DNA of 64,000 nt from Azoarcus olearius. Lineage in GTDB: Bacteria; Pseudomonadota; Gammaproteobacteria; Burkholderiales; Rhodocyclaceae. How positions within the stretch are numbered: position 1 is the first letter of the stretch; each line of letters opens with the position of its first letter. Of this stretch, positions 50,446 to 60,545 are shown one piece after another. The notes beneath the pieces are model-generated. The model did no database searches. It was given only the letters and a program-made list of their open reading frames with translations, and was not told the DNA's origin. The stretch spans positions 434,001-498,000 of the forward strand of contig NZ_CP016210.1 of NCBI RefSeq assembly GCF_001682385.1. The letters run 5' to 3'. Both the position numbers and the translations under genes were made by a program.

Positions 50446-52403
50446 GGCGCGGCGGACTCCGGGGCTGGGGCGGGATTGAGGAACACGGTGAAATAGGTGC
50501 CGCCGCTGGCGCGGTTGTCGGCGTCGAGGTCGCCGCCGAATTCGCGCACGATGTCGCGCGAGATCGCCAACCCGAGGCCGAGGCCTTCGCCGGCCGGCTT
50601 GGTGGTGAAGAAGGGTTCGAACAGCCGCCCGCGCAGCGCCTCCGGCACGCCGCAGCCGGTGTCGCCGATGCGCAGCAGGATGCGACCGTCGGCGTGGCGC
50701 ACCGCGTGGATGGAAAGCTCGCGCCGCGGCTGGCCGCGCATCGCGTCGATGGCGTTGCCGATGAGGTTGATCAGCACCTGCTCCAGCCGGTTCTGGTCGC
50801 ACCAGGCGATCGCCTCGCCCGCCACGCAGGCGTTGTCCACCGTGATGTCGGCGCTCTTCAGCCGCTGTTCGAGCAGGAACAGCGCGTTGCCCACCGCGTG
50901 CGTCACGTCCACCGCCGCCGGCACCGCGGGCGATTTGCGCGCGAAGGTCTTCAGCGGGGTGATGATGCTCGCCATCTGGTCGGCGAGGCGGCCGACGATG
51001 TCGAGGTTCTTCGCGGCCGTGTCCTGGTCGCCGCGGCGCATGAATTCCACTGCATTGCCGGCGAGCGTGCGCATCGCGCCCAGCGGCTGGGTCAGCTCGT
51101 GGGTGACGCTGGTGGCGAGCTGGCCCAGCACCGCCAGCTTGCCGGCCTGCACCAGCTCGTCCTGCGCGGCGTGCAAGGTTTGCTCGGCGTGCTGGCGCTC
51201 GGCGATCTCCTTGCGCAGGCGGGCGATGGATTCGGTGAGCGCGCGGGTGCGGCGCGCGACCTTGTTTTCCAGCTCGGCATTGGAGCGTTCGAGCAGGCGC
51301 TGCGCCTCCAGGCGCTGGCGCAGGATGCGGCGGCGCTGCGCGATGAAGATCGCCAGCAGCACCACGAAGGCGGCCGCCACCAGCGCCAGCGCGGCCTGGC
51401 TGGCGGCCTGGTGGCGCACCGGGGTGAGGTCGGAGAACACCAGCAGGCGCCAGCCGGTGTCGGGCAGCGTGCGGCCCTGCGCGAGGTAGTAGCCGGAGTT
51501 GCGCGGCAGCTCGGGCGGCAGCGCGATGCGGCGGTCCAGCCGCAGTTCCACGCCGTCTTCATCCGCCATCGGCAGCTGCGCCGCCACCGGCTCGGGCCCG
51601 ATCGTCAGCGGCTGGATCGGACGGCCGTTGTAGAGCCGGTTGGCTTCGATCTCGGCCACCGTAGCCGGGGACAGCGGCGCCAGCGAGCGGTACAGCCAGC
51701 CCGGCACCGCGGTCAGGATGACGACGCCGTTCTCGTCGCTGATCAGCGCCGGGGTGCCGAGCGACAGCCAGGTCTCCTCCAGCCCGCCCAGCGGAATCTT
51801 GATGACCGCGACGCCGATGATCTCGCTGCCGTCGCGGATCGGATGCGAGACGAAGTAGCCCGGGTCGCCGCGCGTGGTGCCGATCGCGAAGTGGCGCCCG
51901 GCCTGGCCGGCGATCGCGCGCTGGAAATACGGCCGGAAGCTGAGGTCTTCGCCGATGAAGCTGTCGCCGTGGGCCCAGTTGCTGGCCGCGCGCACCTCGC
52001 CGCGGCGGTCGAGCACGAACAGCGCGATGCTGCCGATGTGGCCGTTGAGCCGTTCCAGATAGCGGTTGGCGGCTGCTGCGCGCGCCTCGCTGTCGGGCGC
52101 GTGCAGCAACGCGAGGACCTCGGGCGAGAGTTCGATGGTGGCGGGGATGTGGGCATAGCGGTTGACCACGCCGTCGATCGCGGCGGCGCCGAGGTCGAGG
52201 CGGTGGCTGGCTTCCACCTGCAGCGCGCGCATGCCCAGCCCTTCGCCCAGGCGGTAGCCGCCGAAGCCGGCCAGGCTGACCAGCAGCACCGCCAGCGCCG
52301 CGAGCAGCGGCCCGTGGCCCGGCCGCGGACGCTCCGGCGCCGGGCGGGGAACCGCCTCGGCCGCGGAGTCAGCTTTCGCGGAAGGCGACGATGCGGCGGT
52401 CAC
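50442..52403 (-). CDS. aauS: Sensor histidine kinase, AauS/DctB type
   Basis: A 653-residue DctB-like kinase. TM1 lies at about residues 33-52, a long periplasmic double-Cache (PDC) domain follows, TM2 is at about 325-345, then a coiled coil and the kinase core: H box in SVTHELTQPLGAMR, N box in LINLIGNAIDAM, and G boxes DTGCGVP and GLGLGLAISRDI. DctB-type sensors bind dicarboxylates or acidic amino acids outside the cell. It is coupled to the regulator gene. Its start region overlaps the end of the antiporter gene by 35 bases. Confidence 0.83.
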   Translation of the reverse strand: MTAASSPSAKADSAAEAVPRPAPERPRPGHGPLLAALAVLLVSLAGFGGYRLGEGLGMRALQVEASHRLDLGAAAIDGVVNRYAHIPATIELSPEVLALLHAPDSEARAAAANRYLERLNGHIGSIALFVLDRRGEVRAASNWAHGDSFIGEDLSFRPYFQRAIAGQAGRHFAIGTTRGDPGYFVSHPIRDGSEIIGVAVIKIPLGGLEETWLSLGTPALISDENGVVILTAVPGWLYRSLAPLSPATVAEIEANRLYNGRPIQPLTIGPEPVAAQLPMADEDGVELRLDRRIALPPELPRNSGYYLAQGRTLPDTGWRLLVFSDLTPVRHQAASQAALALVAAAFVVLLAIFIAQRRRILRQRLEAQRLLERSNAELENKVARRTRALTESIARLRKEIAERQHAEQTLHAAQDELVQAGKLAVLGQLATSVTHELTQPLGAMRTLAGNAVEFMRRGDQDTAAKNLDIVGRLADQMASIITPLKTFARKSPAVPAAVDVTHAVGNALFLLEQRLKSADITVDNACVAGEAIAWCDQNRLEQVLINLIGNAIDAMRGQPRRELSIHAVRHADGRILLRIGDTGCGVPEALRGRLFEPFFTTKPAGEGLGLGLAISRDIVREFGGDLDADNRASGGTYFTVFLNPAPAPESAAP

Positions 52404-54135
52404 GTTCCTGCTCCAGCAGGCGGCTGGCGGCGTCGGCGGGCACGCCCAGGGTTTCGAGTACCGAGCCGGTGAGCTTGAGCCCGGATTCCAGGGTTTCCGG
52501 CACCACCACCGAGGCGCCGGCCTCGCGCAGGGTCAGCGCGTGTTTCTCGTCGCGCGCGCGGGCGATGATGCGGACGTGCGGATTGCTCTGGCGGATGCCC
52601 TTCACCGCGTGCACCGCGGCGGCGGTGTGGTCCATCGTCAGCACCACCGCGAGCGCGCGGTCGAGGTGCAGCTTGCGCAGCAGTTCTGGGCGGCTGGCGT
52701 CGCCGTAGATCACCGCGGCGCCGGTCTTGCGCTGGCCGGCCACCAGCTTGGCATCGGTTTCCACGGCCACGTGCGGCACGCCCTGTTCGGCCAGCATCTG
52801 CCCCACCATCTGGCCGACGCGGCCATAGCCGGCGATCAGCACATGGCCGCGCAGGGTGCCGAACTCGGCGTCCTCCTGGGCCGCCGGCGGCTGGCGGCGG
52901 TCCATCGCGGCCCCCAGCTCGCGTCCGAGCCGCGCCACCACCGGCGTTGCGAGCATCGACAGACCCACCGCCAGCAGCATGAACTGGCCGACGTCGCGCG
53001 GCAGCAGCTTGAAGGACAGCGCGAGGCCGATCACGATGAAGGCGAACTCGCCCCCCTGGCCGAGCAGGAAGCCGCCTTCGACCGCGCGCCCCCATGACAG
53101 CCCGAACAGGCGCAGCAGCGCGAACACGACCGCGCCCTTGATGATCATCAGCCCGGCCACCGCGAGCGGAATCCACAGCGGTTCGGCAAGCAGCGCGCGC
53201 AGGTCGATGCCCATTCCCACCGACAGGAAGAACAGCCCCATCAGCAGGCCCTTGAAGGGCTCGATCGTGACCTCGACCTCGTGGCGGAACTCGGTCTCGG
53301 CGATGATCAGGCCGGCCAGCAGCGCGCCGAGCGCCATCGACAGGCCGGCCGCCCAGGTCATCGCGGCGACGCCGAGCGTGGTCAGCAGCGTCAGCGCCAT
53401 GAAGGTGTCGGGCTGGCGGCTGACGGTGATCTGGTGGAACACCGGCCGCACCAGGCGGCGCCCGATCAGGTAGATCAGCCCCACCGTCACCAGCCCCTTG
53501 GCCGCGGCGGTGCCGAGCAGCAGCGCGAAGCTGCCCTCGCTGTTGCCGGCGCCGAGGATGCTGAGCAGCACCAGCAGCGGCACCACGGCCAGATCCTGCA
53601 GCAGCAGGATCGCGAACGCCGCCTGGCCGAGCGGGCCGCCCAGCTCGCCGCGCTGGATCAGCAACTGCATGACGATGGCGGTGGACGAGAAGGACAGCAC
53701 CAGGCCCAGGATCACCGAGGCTTCGGTGGTGTTGCCGAACAGATGGGCGATGCCGCCGATCAGCGCCGCGGTCAGCGCCACCTGCAGCGTGCCGAGCCCG
53801 AACACCTGGCGCCGCAGCGACCACAGCCGGTCCACCGAGAGTTCGAGGCCGATCATGAACATCAGGAAGATCACGCCGAGTTCGGCCAGCGTTTCCACCT
53901 CTTCCTGGCGCGGAAAAGTGACGTAGGCCAGCCACGGGTGCGCCGGCACGAAACTCGCTAGCCCGTATGGCCCGAGCGCGGTGCCGACGGCGAGAAAACC
54001 GAGCACCGGATTGATGCGCAGGCGGGCGAGCAGCGGAATCAGCACCCCCGAGAGGGCGAGAAAGAGGATCGTCTCTTTCAGGAAGGGAAACGCTTCGTGG
54101 TCCATGCGGTAGCGCGACGCGCTGAAGTGGTGCAT
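52369..54135 (-). CDS. KefB-type monovalent cation:proton antiporter (CPA2) with RCK domain
   Basis: A 588-residue transporter. About 12-13 membrane segments (residues about 15-395) include the CPA2 signature LGFLAVGTALGPYG and SFSSTAIVMQLL; a cytosolic RCK domain from about residue 412 begins GHVLIAGYGRVGQMVGQML, with a Rossmann GxGxxG for NAD(H) binding. Members export K+ or Na+ under electrophile or pH stress; glutathione gating as in KefB is not evident. The start may instead be the ATG at 54105 (MDHEAFPF). It overlaps the downstream sensor gene. Confidence 0.88.
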   Translation of the reverse strand: MHHFSASRYRMDHEAFPFLKETILFLALSGVLIPLLARLRINPVLGFLAVGTALGPYGLASFVPAHPWLAYVTFPRQEEVETLAELGVIFLMFMIGLELSVDRLWSLRRQVFGLGTLQVALTAALIGGIAHLFGNTTEASVILGLVLSFSSTAIVMQLLIQRGELGGPLGQAAFAILLLQDLAVVPLLVLLSILGAGNSEGSFALLLGTAAAKGLVTVGLIYLIGRRLVRPVFHQITVSRQPDTFMALTLLTTLGVAAMTWAAGLSMALGALLAGLIIAETEFRHEVEVTIEPFKGLLMGLFFLSVGMGIDLRALLAEPLWIPLAVAGLMIIKGAVVFALLRLFGLSWGRAVEGGFLLGQGGEFAFIVIGLALSFKLLPRDVGQFMLLAVGLSMLATPVVARLGRELGAAMDRRQPPAAQEDAEFGTLRGHVLIAGYGRVGQMVGQMLAEQGVPHVAVETDAKLVAGQRKTGAAVIYGDASRPELLRKLHLDRALAVVLTMDHTAAAVHAVKGIRQSNPHVRIIARARDEKHALTLREAGASVVVPETLESGLKLTGSVLETLGVPADAASRLLEQERDRRIVAFRES

Positions 54136-54243
54136 GAGTGTAATGGATCGGCACCCGCGCTCGCGCCTGTCGCAGACAAGCGGAGCTTGCGATGCCTAAA
54201 ATGACGGCTATGTCATGAACCCCCTTGCAGGAGCTTCTTCCGC

Positions 54244-56025
54244 GTGCAGCGCAGAACCCGTCGATCCTGGACCAGCGTGATGCTGGCGACCCTCGGCGTC
54301 GCCGCGGCAGGGCTGGTGCTGTTCACCGGCGACCTGCTCGAAGGGCGGCTGCACGAGCGCTGGCGCGCCGAGCGCCTGTCCGAGCTGTCGGGCTTGCGCG
54401 CCCAGCTCGAAGGCCGGCTCAACGGGGCGATCAACCTCACCGCGGGCCTGGTGGCCCACGTCGCGGTGCACGGCGGCATCGGCGAGGAGGAATTCGAACG
54501 CCTCGCGGCCGAGCTGATGGTCGAGCGCAGCCTGCTGCGCAACATCACCCTGGCGCCGGGCAACGTCATCGGCATGGTGTATCCGCTGCGCGGCAACGAG
54601 CGCGCAATCGGGCTCGACCTGCTCAACCATCCGGTGCAGGGCGCGGCCACGCGGCGCATGCTCGCGCTCAACCGGCCGGTGCTGGCCGGGCCGGTAGACC
54701 TGGTGCAGGGCGGCCGGGCGCTGATCCACCGGGTGCCGATCTTCCTTTCTCCGCCCGACGGGCCGCCGCGCAGCGGCAGCTACTGGGGGTTGATGAGCAC
54801 CCCGATCGACTTCGACGGGCTGCTCGCGCAGGCCGGCCTCACCGATCCGCACCTGCGCTTCCGCATCGCGCTGCGCGGCGTGGACGGGATGGGCGCCGAC
54901 GGCGCGGTGTTCTGGGGCGACGCGGCGCTGTTCGACGACCGCGACGCGATCGCGCTCGACATCCAGGTGCTCAATGGCTCGTGGCGCATGGCGGCGCTGC
55001 CGCTGGACGAGCCGGCGGTGGGCAACACCGTGTGGGCGGCGCGCGCGGCCGCGGTGCTGCTGGTGGTGGTGACGCTGGCGATGGTGCTGCGGCTGCGCAG
55101 CATGGATCTGCGCCTCACCGAATCGGAAGCGCTGCACCGCGAGCTGGCCGAGCAGATCCGCGACGTGCTGTTCCGCACCGACGCGGCCGGGCGGGTGATC
55201 TACCTGAACCCGGCGTGGACCCAGATCACCGGGCGCGAGGTCAGCACCTGCCTGGGCTATCACTGGACCGAGCTGGTCGAGGTCGAACCGGGCGACGGCG
55301 TGCGCCTGCGCACCGCCAAGCTGCTGTCCGACGCCCGTCACGACGGCGGCAACACGCCGGCCCTGCAGAACGAGCGGGTCCATCTGACCGATTGCGACGG
55401 CACGCGGCGCACGCTGGTCGTGCGTGCCGGCGTGCATCGCAACCCCGCTGGCGCGGTCGAAGGCGTGGTCGGCATCATGGTGGATATTTCCGAGCAGGAA
55501 CGGCTGGAGGCGCGGGTGCGTCATCTGGCACTGCACGACAGCCTGACCGGGCTTGCAAACCGCGTGCTGCTCGCCAGCCGCTTCCAGCAGGCGGCGGAGT
55601 TCGCCCGCCGCATGGGCCACCGCATGGCGGTGCTCTACCTCGATCTGGACGGCTTCAAGCCGATCAACGACGGCTATGGCCACGAGACCGGCGACCGCGT
55701 GCTGTGCGGCATCGGCGAGCGCCTGCAACTGAGCGTGCGCGAGAGCGACACGGTGGCGCGCGTGGGGGGCGACGAGTTCGTCATCCTGCTCGGCCAGGTG
55801 CTGTCGGTGGATGACGCGCGCGCGGTGGCGCTGAAGGTGCAGGACGTGCTGGCGCCGGCGCTGGTGGTGGGCGAACAGCGCTTTTCGGTGCGCGCCAGCA
55901 TCGGCATCAGCGTGTTCCCGGACCACGGCGGTTCGCTGGACGAACTGCTGCGCGCGGCGGACCGCGCGATGTACCGGGTAAAGAGTGCCGCCGCGGGCGG
56001 TCACATCGGCGTCATCGACGCCTGA
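54244..56025 (+). CDS. CHASE-PAS-GGDEF diguanylate cyclase (second copy type)
   Basis: A 593-residue membrane sensor started at GTG 54244, 10 bases after a GGAG box. TM1 lies at about residues 12-30, a periplasmic CHASE-like domain (about 45-255) carries the LRNITLAPGNVIGMVYPL segment, TM2 at about 267-285, PAS at about 295-410 and GGDEF at about 420-585. The GGDEF motif is intact, preceded by RESD as RxxD I site. It is divergent from the antiporter gene. No EAL domain is present. It shares layout with the cyclase at 24222 but its sensor domain is different. Confidence 0.9.
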   Translation: MQRRTRRSWTSVMLATLGVAAAGLVLFTGDLLEGRLHERWRAERLSELSGLRAQLEGRLNGAINLTAGLVAHVAVHGGIGEEEFERLAAELMVERSLLRNITLAPGNVIGMVYPLRGNERAIGLDLLNHPVQGAATRRMLALNRPVLAGPVDLVQGGRALIHRVPIFLSPPDGPPRSGSYWGLMSTPIDFDGLLAQAGLTDPHLRFRIALRGVDGMGADGAVFWGDAALFDDRDAIALDIQVLNGSWRMAALPLDEPAVGNTVWAARAAAVLLVVVTLAMVLRLRSMDLRLTESEALHRELAEQIRDVLFRTDAAGRVIYLNPAWTQITGREVSTCLGYHWTELVEVEPGDGVRLRTAKLLSDARHDGGNTPALQNERVHLTDCDGTRRTLVVRAGVHRNPAGAVEGVVGIMVDISEQERLEARVRHLALHDSLTGLANRVLLASRFQQAAEFARRMGHRMAVLYLDLDGFKPINDGYGHETGDRVLCGIGERLQLSVRESDTVARVGGDEFVILLGQVLSVDDARAVALKVQDVLAPALVVGEQRFSVRASIGISVFPDHGGSLDELLRAADRAMYRVKSAAAGGHIGVIDA

Positions 56026-56041
56026 GGCGGCGGGCGTCCGC

Positions 56042-56602
56042 TCAATCCTGCTGGCCGGGGAAGGTGTCGCGCCACTCCACGCTCTCGGGCGCGAAGCGGG
56101 CGATGCGCAGCGAACCGAGGAAGGCGGCGTAGTCGTCCAGCGACGCATAGGGGCCGTGCACCCCGCGCATCGCACTCCATTCGGGACCGGCGCCGTAGTC
56201 CATCACCATCAGCTTGTCGCCGTCCATGAAGCCCGCCACCCAGTGGTGCGGCTGGCCGTAGCGGTTCTTGATGAAGACGTAGCGGGCGCGGTAGCCGGGG
56301 TTGATCCGGTTGAGCGACTGGATTGCGAACGCCGCGGCATCGGTGCAGTAGCCGGAGCGCAGGGCGAAGGTGCCGTCGGCGGCGCGCGCGAGCAACCCCG
56401 CGGGGCCGTTCTGGCGCGTGCGCTGCAGGATGGTGTCGAGCCGGCCGCGGTCAAAGCTGAAGTTGCCTTCCAGCCAGCCGGCCACGTCCTGATAGCGGCT
56501 CCAGCCCGCCACGGCGGCTTCGTAGCCTGCGCCTGACTGGGCGTGGACCGCCGGGGCGGCGGCGCAGAGGACGGCGGCGAATAGGGCGGCGAGCGGCTTC
56601 AT
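56042..56602 (-). CDS. Secreted transglutaminase-like cysteine protein
   Basis: A 186-residue protein with a signal peptide ending near VHAQ at residues 19-22. Cys in RSGYCTDAAAF, His in YGQPHHWVAGF and Asp in LMVMDYGAG are ordered and spaced as the catalytic triad of the transglutaminase-like (papain-like) fold. It could be a periplasmic peptidase or amidase acting on the wall. No close family is recognised. It ends 17 bases after the convergent cyclase stop and stands alone. Confidence 0.6.
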   Translation of the reverse strand: MKPLAALFAAVLCAAAPAVHAQSGAGYEAAVAGWSRYQDVAGWLEGNFSFDRGRLDTILQRTRQNGPAGLLARAADGTFALRSGYCTDAAAFAIQSLNRINPGYRARYVFIKNRYGQPHHWVAGFMDGDKLMVMDYGAGPEWSAMRGVHGPYASLDDYAAFLGSLRIARFAPESVEWRDTFPGQQD

Positions 56603-56663
56603 CGGCGGACTCCGGACGGGAAGCCGGCACTATAGCCGCCGGGTGCGCGGCGGTAAGGGCTTT

Positions 56664-57560
56664 TCAGGCCCAGGCGGGCCCCAGCGCGCGATGGATGGCA
56701 GCCGCCGCGATCGCGGCGCCGCCGGTGGCGACGCTGATCTGGTTGAGGCCCTGCACCACGTCACCCGCGGCGTAGAGGCCCTCGATGCTGGTCATGTGAT
56801 GGCGGTCGGTCAGCAGATAGCCCTGCTCGTCGCGCTCGGCATCGGGCGCGAGGTCGGCCTGGATGCGGGTGCCGAGCGCGCTGTACACCGAGTCGCAGCG
56901 GGTTTCGTCGTCGCCGTGGCGCACCACCACGCCGCCGTCGGCGAGCCGCAGGCTGGCCACCGCGTGCTCCGCCAGCATGATGTCGGCGTCGCGCAGGCGC
57001 TGGCGCTCGCGCGCCGAGATTTCAACCGTGTCGGACAGCGGGAAGACGTGCAGCCGGGCGGTGAAGCCGCGCAGGTAGAGCGCCTCGCGCGCGCCGGCGT
57101 CGCCATCGGCGAGCACGCCGACGGTCTGGCCGGAGACCTCGTAGCCGTCGCACACCGGGCAGTAGCGCAGCGCGCCGCTGCGCACCGCCTCCGCCAGGTA
57201 GGGCATCGGCGGCTCGACGTCGGTGACGCCGGTGGCGAGCAGCACCGCACGAGCGTGCGTGGTGCTGCCGTCGGCAAGGCGCGCGGAAAAACGTGTGCCC
57301 TCGCGTTCGAGGGCGGTGACGCGGCCGCTGGCGAAATCGACCCCGTAGCGCGTGGCCTGCAGCCGGATCGCCGCCACCAGCTCGCCGCCGCGCACGCCGT
57401 CCGGGTAGCCGGGCATGTTGTGCGAGCGCGGGATGCGGGTGGCGCGGCTGCAACCGTCATCCACCAGCCGCACCCGGCGGCGGAAGCGCGCGAGGTAGAG
57501 CGCCCCGGTCAGCCCGGCGGGGCCGCCGCCTATCACCAGCGCATCGAAATCCTGCGACAT
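56664..57560 (-). CDS. NAD(P)/FAD-dependent oxidoreductase, thioredoxin reductase-like
   Basis: A 298-residue flavoprotein. The FAD-binding GGGPAGLTGALYLAR is at about residues 11-25, the NAD(P) site is degenerate (GVLADGDAGAREA), and the second FAD segment GLYAAGDVVQGLNQ lies near the end. A C-x2-C pair (YCPVCDGYE) is in the position of the redox disulfide of thioredoxin reductase. The low NAD(P)-motif match suggests a TrxR-like protein with another partner, such as ferredoxin. It follows the Atm1-type gene by 81 bases. Confidence 0.8.
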   Translation of the reverse strand: MSQDFDALVIGGGPAGLTGALYLARFRRRVRLVDDGCSRATRIPRSHNMPGYPDGVRGGELVAAIRLQATRYGVDFASGRVTALEREGTRFSARLADGSTTHARAVLLATGVTDVEPPMPYLAEAVRSGALRYCPVCDGYEVSGQTVGVLADGDAGAREALYLRGFTARLHVFPLSDTVEISARERQRLRDADIMLAEHAVASLRLADGGVVVRHGDDETRCDSVYSALGTRIQADLAPDAERDEQGYLLTDRHHMTSIEGLYAAGDVVQGLNQISVATGGAAIAAAAIHRALGPAWA

Positions 57561-57641
57561 CGCCCTCTCCCGGGTAGTCCTCCCAGGGTGCGACCGCGCG
57601 TGCGGGCAAAAGCTCCGCCGCGCGGCGCCGGTTTCGCACGC

Positions 57642-59453
57642 TCAGGTCGCCGCTTCGGCGCGCTCCGCTTCCTGCTGTTGCAGCAGCCACATCTGGGTAT
57701 AGAGCCCTTCCTGCGCGAGCAGGTCGAGATGGTGGCCACGTTCGGCGATGCGGCCCTGGTCGAGCACGATGATCTCGTCGGCGTCCATCACGGTGGACAG
57801 CCGGTGCGCGATCACCAGCGCGGTGCGGCCGCTGGCGGCGCGCTCGATCTGCGCCTGGATGGCCTTCTCGGTGCGCGAATCGAGCGCCGAAGTGGCTTCG
57901 TCGAAGATCAGGATCGCCGGGTTCTTCAGCAGCGCGCGCGCAATCGCCACGCGCTGCTTCTCGCCGCCGGAGAGCTTGAGCCCGCGCTCGCCCACGCGGG
58001 TCTCGTAGCCGTCGGGCAGGCGGCGGATGAAGTCCTCCAGCTGCGCGGCGCGCGCGGCGGCTTCCACCTCGTCGCGGCTGGCGTCGGGGCGGCCGTACTG
58101 GATGTTGTAGAACAGCGTGTCGTTGAACAGCACGGTGTCCTGCGGAACGATGCCGATCGCGGCACGCAGGCTGTCCTGGGTGAGGTCGCGCACGTCGTGG
58201 CCGTTGACCCGGATCGCGCCCGACTGCACGTCGTAGAAGCGGTACAGCAGGCGCGCCAGCGTCGATTTGCCCGAGCCCGAATGGCCGACCACCGCCACCG
58301 TGCGCCCGGCGGGAATCTCGAAATCGACCTCGAACAGGATCGGCCGCTTGGCATCGTAGGCAAAGCCGACGCGCTCGAAGCGCACGCTGGCCGGGCCGGG
58401 CGGCAGCACGCGCGCGTCGGGCCGGTCGGCGATCTCGCGGTGCTCGTGCATCAGCCCGAACATGCGTTCGATGTCGGTCAGCGCCTGGCGCAGCTCGCGG
58501 TAGATCACGCCGAGGAAGTTGAGCGGGATGTAGAGCTGGATCAGGAAGGCATTGACCAGCACGATGTCGCCCAGCGTCATGCTGCCGGCCGCGACGCGGC
58601 TGGCCGCCGCCCACATCATCGCGGTGACGCCGACCGCGATGATGGCCGCCTGACCGATGTTGAGCGCCGACAGCGAATACTGGTTGCGGACCTGGGCGCG
58701 GGTCCACTGCTTCAGCTGCTCGTCGTAGCGGCGGGCCTCGAAGGCCTCGTTGTTGAAGTACTTCACCGTCTCGAAGTTCAGCAGGCTGTCGATCGCACGC
58801 GCATTGGCGGCGGAATCCAGCTCGTTGGCCTGGCGCCGCAGCGCGGTGCGCCAGTTGGTCACCTTCACCGTAAACACGATGTAGAAGGCCAGCGTGCCGA
58901 GCGTGATCAGCGCGAACACCGCGTCGTACTGCACCAGCAGGATGCCCACGACGAGGCCGATCTCCACCAGCGTCGGCAGGATGGAGTACAGCGTGTAGCT
59001 GATCAGCGAGCCGATCGACCGGGTGCCGCGCTCGATGTCGCGGGTCAGCCCGCCGGTCTGGCGTTCGAGATGGAAGCGCAGGCTGAGCGCGTGCAGGTGG
59101 CGGAACACCCGCAGCGAGATCTCGCGCACCGCCTGCTGGGTGACGCGCGCGAACACGATCTCGCGCAGCTCGGTGAACAGCGAGGTGGAAAAGCGCAGCA
59201 CGCCGTAGGCCAGCAGCAGCGCCGCCGGCACCACGATCAGGGCTTGCTGCGGCGTGATCGTGAGCGCGTCGACCAGGTGCTTGAAGATGATCGGCACGGT
59301 GACGTTGGCGCCCTTGGCGGCGAGCAGGCAGCCGAGGGCGAAGATCACCCGGCCCTTGTAGGCCCAGATGAAGGGGACGAGGCTCTTCAGCGTCTGCCAG
59401 TCGTGGCGTTCGCCGCTGGCCGGGGCGGGTAGCGGGGCGGGGGCGCGTCTCAT
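57642..59453 (-). CDS. ABC transporter of the Atm1/HMT1 type (half-exporter)
   Basis: A 603-residue half-transporter with six membrane helices (about residues 30-310) and a C-terminal ATPase: Walker [10 protein letters not shown], signature [19 protein letters not shown] and Walker [13 protein letters not shown]. The strong match of the signature region to Atm1 points to export of glutathione-linked iron-sulfur or heavy metal compounds; bacterial members confer Ni, Co or Cd tolerance in some species. It forms a homodimer. It is followed 22 bases upstream in the same orientation by the LysE gene. Confidence 0.88.
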   Translation of the reverse strand: MRRAPAPLPAPASGERHDWQTLKSLVPFIWAYKGRVIFALGCLLAAKGANVTVPIIFKHLVDALTITPQQALIVVPAALLLAYGVLRFSTSLFTELREIVFARVTQQAVREISLRVFRHLHALSLRFHLERQTGGLTRDIERGTRSIGSLISYTLYSILPTLVEIGLVVGILLVQYDAVFALITLGTLAFYIVFTVKVTNWRTALRRQANELDSAANARAIDSLLNFETVKYFNNEAFEARRYDEQLKQWTRAQVRNQYSLSALNIGQAAIIAVGVTAMMWAAASRVAAGSMTLGDIVLVNAFLIQLYIPLNFLGVIYRELRQALTDIERMFGLMHEHREIADRPDARVLPPGPASVRFERVGFAYDAKRPILFEVDFEIPAGRTVAVVGHSGSGKSTLARLLYRFYDVQSGAIRVNGHDVRDLTQDSLRAAIGIVPQDTVLFNDTLFYNIQYGRPDASRDEVEAAARAAQLEDFIRRLPDGYETRVGERGLKLSGGEKQRVAIARALLKNPAILIFDEATSALDSRTEKAIQAQIERAASGRTALVIAHRLSTVMDADEIIVLDQGRIAERGHHLDLLAQEGLYTQMWLLQQQEAERAEAAT

Positions 59454-59475
59454 CGGGGAGCGGTTCTCTGGTTTC

Positions 59476-60111
59476 TTATAGGGTGTGGTCGTCGGTCGCG
59501 AGCCGCAGCGCGAGGCCGATGAAGATCAGCCCGGCGATGCGGTCCAGCCAGGCGCCGGCCGCGGGGCGGCGCGCGATGACGCGGCCGAGCGTGCCGGCCG
59601 CCAGCGCGAAGCTGCCGAACACCAGCACCGTCTGCGCGGCGAACAGGCTGCCGAGCGCCACCATCTGCAGCGTCGCATGGCCGCCGTCGGCGCTGACGAA
59701 CTGCGGCAGGAAGGCGAGGAAGAACAGCGCCACCTTGGGGTTGATCGCATTGGCGACGAAGCCGCGGCGCACGTCGCGCAGCCAGGGTGCCCGCGTCGCG
59801 GCAACGCCGTCCAGGCGCGGCGCCGCGGCAAAGCGCAGGGCCTGCACGCCCAGCCAGGCGAGATAGGCGGCACCCGCGAGCTTGAGCGCGAGGAAGACCT
59901 GCGGCGACGAGGCCAGCGCCGCACTCACCCCCAGCGCCGCCCACAGCGTGTGGGTGAAGCAGCCGAGCGCGCAGCCCAGCGCAATCCCGAACCCCGCCAG
60001 CCGCCCACGCGCCAGGCTGTGCCCGAGCACCATCAGGTTGTCCGGCCCGGGGGCAAAGGTGATCGCCACCGAGATGGCGATGAAGGCGGCGAGGGTATCG
60101 AAGCTGGGCAT
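59476..60111 (-). CDS. LysE/RhtB family amino acid exporter
   Basis: A 211-residue membrane protein with about six segments. The FAPGPDNLMVLGHSLARGR motif at about residues 19-37 and LKLAGAAYLAWLGVQALR in the middle are typical of RhtB-type exporters of homoserine, threonine or related amino acids. The exact substrate is unknown. It is the upstream partner of the Atm1-type gene. The ATG at 60111 follows a region that holds repeat copy B. Confidence 0.87.
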   Translation of the reverse strand: MPSFDTLAAFIAISVAITFAPGPDNLMVLGHSLARGRLAGFGIALGCALGCFTHTLWAALGVSAALASSPQVFLALKLAGAAYLAWLGVQALRFAAAPRLDGVAATRAPWLRDVRRGFVANAINPKVALFFLAFLPQFVSADGGHATLQMVALGSLFAAQTVLVFGSFALAAGTLGRVIARRPAAGAWLDRIAGLIFIGLALRLATDDHTL

Positions 60112-60214
60112 GGCGGCGGTGTACGGCGGGAGGGGGGATTCTGTTGCGGGGGCGGGGTGGCGTCAAACCGGGCGGGGCCCTTGCATGAGGGGTGGAGCAG
60201 GCGGTCGGGTTCTT

Positions 60215-60381
60215 GCTCCTCCCCCTTCAAGGGGAGGCTGGGAGGGGGATGGGGTTTGCAGCGCGCCCCTGACCCCATCCCCACCCCGGCCCGGCAGCCG
60301 GTGCCGCAGGGCACCGTCGTTCGATCAGCGGCAAGCAGCGCTTGCCGAAACCCTGCCCTCACCCCCTTGAAGGGGAGGGGG
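60215..60381 (-). repeat. Dispersed structured repeat, copy B
   Basis: A 167-base element, the reverse complement of copy A at 41524-41693, bounded by the same CCTTCAAGG hairpins. The inner stem reads CGGCAAGC/GCTTGCCG where copy A has CGGCGAGC/GCTCGCCG, so one pair changed G-C to A-T with base pairing kept. It lies in the 434-base gap (60112-60545) between the divergent LysE gene and cobW-like gene; apart from this repeat and a promoter-like stretch near 60395-60500 I see nothing coding. Confidence 0.8.
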
Positions 60382-60545
60382 CAAAGCGTCGGGCCTGGCA
60401 GCTTTCGCGTTTACTGGCAGGCCGCGGCCGCGCCGGTTTGCCGCCCTCTCCGCGCCCGGTTCGGACGGAAGGGAAAGGGCGATACCGCTCATGGACCGCG
60501 CGTCCGTATCATTCATTACTCACTTCGCCTCACCACGCCGTCCCC

